A stretch of DNA of 62,617 nt, from assembly GCF_020829665.1 (NCBI RefSeq), contig NZ_JAIVFT010000028.1:1-62617 (forward strand), written 5' to 3'. Position numbers and translations under genes: made by a program. Below, piece after piece: positions 60,505-62,617 of this stretch (position 1 is its first letter; every line of letters begins with the position of its first letter). The notes beneath the pieces are model-generated. The model was given only the letters and a program-made list of their open reading frames with translations, made no database searches and was not told the DNA's origin. Source of the DNA: Nostoc sp. CHAB 5824 (GTDB taxonomy: Bacteria > Cyanobacteriota > Cyanobacteriia > Cyanobacteriales > Nostocaceae).

Positions 60505-61575
60505 ATGATTTTACTAAATCCTGGCCCTGTCAATTTGAGCGATCGCGTCAGAAACGCCCTGTTGCGTCCTGATTTGTGTCACCGTGAGGTGGAATTTTCC
60601 CAACTTCAAAGCAGAATCCGCGAACAAGTACTTCAAGTGTACGGTCTTGGAAGCGAGCGCTGGGCAGCAGTTCTCCTCACTGGTTCTGGTACCGCAGCGA
60701 TGGAAGCGATGATCAGCAGTTTAGTACCCACAGACGGTAAATTGCTGGTAATTGAAAATGGTGTATATGGTGAACGATTATCCAAAATTGCCAAAATCCA
60801 CGGCATTAATTACATCACACTTTCCCATCCTTGGGATGCCGAAATAGATATCAACGCTTTAATCAAACTCCTGGAAGAAAACGCCGACATCACCCACCTT
60901 GCTGTCGTCCATCACGAAACTACTACCGGTCGCCTAAATAATTTGGCGGAACTTGCGCCAATTTGCCAAGAACGCCATATCAAACTACTAGTGGATGGAG
61001 TCAGCAGTTTTGGTGCTGAAGAACTAAATTTTGCAGATTGGGGAATCACCGCTTGCGCTGCGACAGCTAATAAATGTTTGCATGGTGTCCCCGGAACATC
61101 TTTTGTCATCCTGCAACGGGATGCACTGCCATCAGTAGACACAATCCCCCGCACCTTATATTTAGATTTAGGAACCTATTGTCAGCAACAGGATCGAGGC
61201 GGCACACCTTTTACGCAATCAGTACAGACATTTTATGCCTTAACAGAAGCTTTGCAAGAAATGGCAGAAGCAGGAGGTTGGCGTGCTAGACACAGCCATT
61301 ACAACCAACTTGCCAACTTAGTCAGAGACGGGTTAGCCTCAATCGGAATTAAACCCCTACTTCCTCTTGGCAGTTCATCCGTTGTCTTGAATGCCTACTA
61401 CTTGCCAGAGGGTTTTAGATATGAAGAATTTCACGACCAACTCAAAGCACAAGACTATATCATTTATTCTGGACAGGGAAATTTAGCTCAATCTATTTTC
61501 CGAGTCTCAACAATGGGAGCTATTACCCAAGCCGACATGGAACGCTTTGTTGGCGTTGTTAAACAAATTATTTAA
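60505..61575 (+). CDS. 2-aminoethylphosphonate aminotransferase-like enzyme (PhnW family)
   Basis: 356 residues from the ATG at 60505 (the frame extends upstream to 60451 with repeat text). Fold-type I PLP enzyme of the PhnW/serine-glyoxylate group: MILLNPGPVNLSDRVRNALL, RPDLCHREVEFSQLQ, LLTGSGTAAMEAMISSLV, VHHETTTGRLNNL, VDGVSSFGAEEL, and the lysine in ATANKCLHGVPGTSF. In degradation PhnW converts 2-aminoethylphosphonate to phosphonoacetaldehyde. Next to PepM and Ppd it should run in the making direction, aminating phosphonoacetaldehyde. No phosphonatase gene (phnX) is present, which supports biosynthesis. Confidence 0.9.
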   Translation: MILLNPGPVNLSDRVRNALLRPDLCHREVEFSQLQSRIREQVLQVYGLGSERWAAVLLTGSGTAAMEAMISSLVPTDGKLLVIENGVYGERLSKIAKIHGINYITLSHPWDAEIDINALIKLLEENADITHLAVVHHETTTGRLNNLAELAPICQERHIKLLVDGVSSFGAEELNFADWGITACAATANKCLHGVPGTSFVILQRDALPSVDTIPRTLYLDLGTYCQQQDRGGTPFTQSVQTFYALTEALQEMAEAGGWRARHSHYNQLANLVRDGLASIGIKPLLPLGSSSVVLNAYYLPEGFRYEEFHDQLKAQDYIIYSGQGNLAQSIFRVSTMGAITQADMERFVGVVKQII

Positions 61576-61589
61576 ACTGCGTTAGGACT

Positions 61590-61943
61590 TTAACGAAGAG
61601 GGAGATATTGCACTTGTCCTTCCCATTCGCCCTCAAAACTTCCCTCCGCGATCAACAAGATATCTTTGATCGCCAATCCCATTGAGACGCTGCGACTAAT
61701 CTCAAATACCCCTGGCATTTTTAACCCTGCCTGTACACGCTCGTAAGCATATCGAGTTATTGTTTCTACATCATGAGTTAATAGAACCCGACTCTGTTGC
61801 GCCGCCCATTCCAGAATGACTCGATCATCAGTTTTGGACAAACCTACATCCTGAACTCTAACAATATCAATCTCAGATTTTCGTCGAAGAATATCCCGAA
61901 CAATTTGGTTGTTAAAGTTCTCGTCTGCTAAAAGGCGCAGCAT
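61590..61943 (-). CDS. DUF5615 PIN-like toxin
   Basis: 117 residues. MLRLLADENFNNQIVRDILR has the acidic DEN start, SKTDDRVILEWAAQQSRVLL and LTHDVETITRYAYERVQAG follow, with the conserved Asp residues of the Mut7-C/PIN-like fold (D7, THD). These proteins are predicted RNases paired with DUF433 antitoxins. The upstream DUF433 gene ends one base before this start, so both are co-transcribed. A decayed copy of such a pair is at 1776-1995. Confidence 0.9.
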   Translation of the reverse strand: MLRLLADENFNNQIVRDILRRKSEIDIVRVQDVGLSKTDDRVILEWAAQQSRVLLTHDVETITRYAYERVQAGLKMPGVFEISRSVSMGLAIKDILLIAEGSFEGEWEGQVQYLPLR

Positions 61944-61944
61944 T

Positions 61945-62283
61945 TCAACTCTGCCCTTGGTGGGTAAGTCTTGCTATCAGCCGATCGCGTATCCCAATTG
62001 GATTGAAACGACGCTCATTTTCTTGACGAACTTGGATGCCACGCTCTTGTCGAATTTTTAGATAAGCATCAACTTCAGTTTTCCGTCGAAGGTAGTAGCC
62101 AATCACCGAGTACACATCTGCAAGCTGAAGAGATGGATATTGCTCGACAATCTCTTCTGCTGTAACACCCTCCAAGAAGGCGGCAACCACAGTATCAAGA
62201 GTTACACGAGTATTACTAACACGCACAACGCCATCAGAATCAGGTGATAGAGGTATAGGATCAGTTGCTACGGTAAGAGACAT
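61945..62283 (-). CDS. DUF433 antitoxin
   Basis: 112 residues. DGVVRVSNTRVTLDTVVAAF then LEGVTAEEIVEQYPSLQLAD, VYSVIGYYLRRKTEVDAYL is the complete DUF433 winged-helix-like domain, normally a DNA-binding antitoxin. The C-terminal tail (QVRQENERRFNPIGIRDRLIARL) would bind the DUF5615 toxin encoded immediately downstream. The pair is expected to autoregulate. Confidence 0.92.
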   Translation of the reverse strand: MSLTVATDPIPLSPDSDGVVRVSNTRVTLDTVVAAFLEGVTAEEIVEQYPSLQLADVYSVIGYYLRRKTEVDAYLKIRQERGIQVRQENERRFNPIGIRDRLIARLTHQGQS

Positions 62284-62332
62284 TTTAGGTTACGGGAGAC
62301 TTAGCTCTACCCACTAATTTAGCGCTTTTTCA

Positions 62333-62467
62333 TCACTCCCATGAGAGAAAATCGTCAACTTCATCAACAAGCCTGGTAAATCGCACAACAATAATTGAAC
62401 TTCCCTGCTCAATAACTGCTTGCCTCGATAGATAAATTCTTAACCGAGCAGTATTGAGGTATGTCAT
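62333..62467 (-). pseudogene. Short C-terminal remnant of an unknown gene
   Basis: A 44-codon frame from ATG 62467 (MTYLNTARLRIYLSRQAVIE ... VVRFTRLVDEVDDFLSWE). The frame continues upstream only through MITE family F sequence (REIKTYVFFFFRMKPP), suggesting that the element cut off the original N-terminus. Product not recognised; it may be a small intact gene instead. Confidence 0.35.
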
Positions 62468-62492
62468 AGCCCCCTCATCGCTTGCGGGGAGG

Positions 62493-62553
62493 CAGGGTGG
62501 TTTCATACGAAAAAAGAAAAATACATAAGTCTTGATTTCTCGTTTTGTGTCTA
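62493..62553. mobile_element. End of a family F element
   Basis: CAGGGTGGTTTCATAC followed by about 40 bp matching, in reverse, the right end of the element at 38271-38423. The other terminus is not seen before the window edge. Confidence 0.65.
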
Positions 62554-62588
62554 GGTTTTTTCCCTCACTTCCATTCCTCTCCCCCACG

Positions 62589-62617
62589 GGCTATGGTGTA
62601 CACACATCTCTACACAT
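62589..62617. mobile_element. Left end of a family E element, cut by the window edge
   Basis: GGCTATGGTGTACACACA then TCTCTACACAT, matching the left termini at 26851 and 43268 (the latter also continues TCTCT). Confidence 0.7.

Overview
The window looks like chromosomal DNA of a filamentous, heterocyst-type cyanobacterium (Nostoc/Anabaena group). The first 209 bases encode the C-terminus of photosystem II protein D1 (psbA). HIP1 octamers (GCGATCGC) are scattered through the genes. The intergenic DNA is full of short tandem repeats, REP-like palindromes and miniature inverted-repeat elements typical of Nostocaceae. No rRNA or tRNA gene, true CRISPR array or complete insertion sequence was seen.

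Layout. 1-13113: psbA end, a RibD_C reductase, a decayed toxin-antitoxin remnant, a membrane GTPase, a GAF-HK-REC hybrid kinase, a DUF29 gene, glutathione-dependent formaldehyde dehydrogenase, an AvtA-type aminotransferase, RimM with a repeat-derived N-terminus, and an AT-rich STAND (NACHT-like) ATPase whose reading frame is split at an A9 run. 13614-26601: phosphoketolase, a membrane protein followed by a membrane-anchored alpha/beta hydrolase, a beta-helix/Pro-Thr/SLH surface protein, Uma2, FUSC, a histidine kinase and S-formylglutathione hydrolase. 26602-38607: a nested repeat element, an orphan Phd antitoxin abutting a 1613-residue hybrid kinase, an ion channel, a deaminase, a NarL-type two-component pair divergent from a Spy/LTxxQ protein, SipA and a peroxiredoxin. 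38608-50337: a molybdenum-hydroxylase region (MocA, XdhC, three PaoABC-like subunits, ModA) interrupted by a graveyard of repeats and broken genes. 50646-52265: a cyclic-peptide-type ABC exporter.

52466-61575: a B12/radical-SAM enzyme followed by what I regard as the most interesting system, a phosphonate pathway. It comprises a CDP-alcohol phosphatidyltransferase, an Fe(II)/2-oxoglutarate-type oxygenase, a nucleotidyltransferase, PEP mutase fused to a second nucleotidyltransferase, phosphonopyruvate decarboxylase and a PhnW-like aminotransferase. Together these would make 2-aminoethylphosphonate, activate it with a nucleotide and put it on a lipid or other alcohol. The window closes with an intact DUF5615/DUF433 toxin-antitoxin pair and more inverted-repeat elements.

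The repeats matter here. Four intergenic tandem arrays share a 21-bp period. At least five families of terminal-inverted-repeat elements are visible. One dispersed 29-bp repeat lies in frame inside the phosphonopyruvate decarboxylase gene and supplies the stop codons of two other genes. Functions come from reading motifs by eye; no database search was possible.
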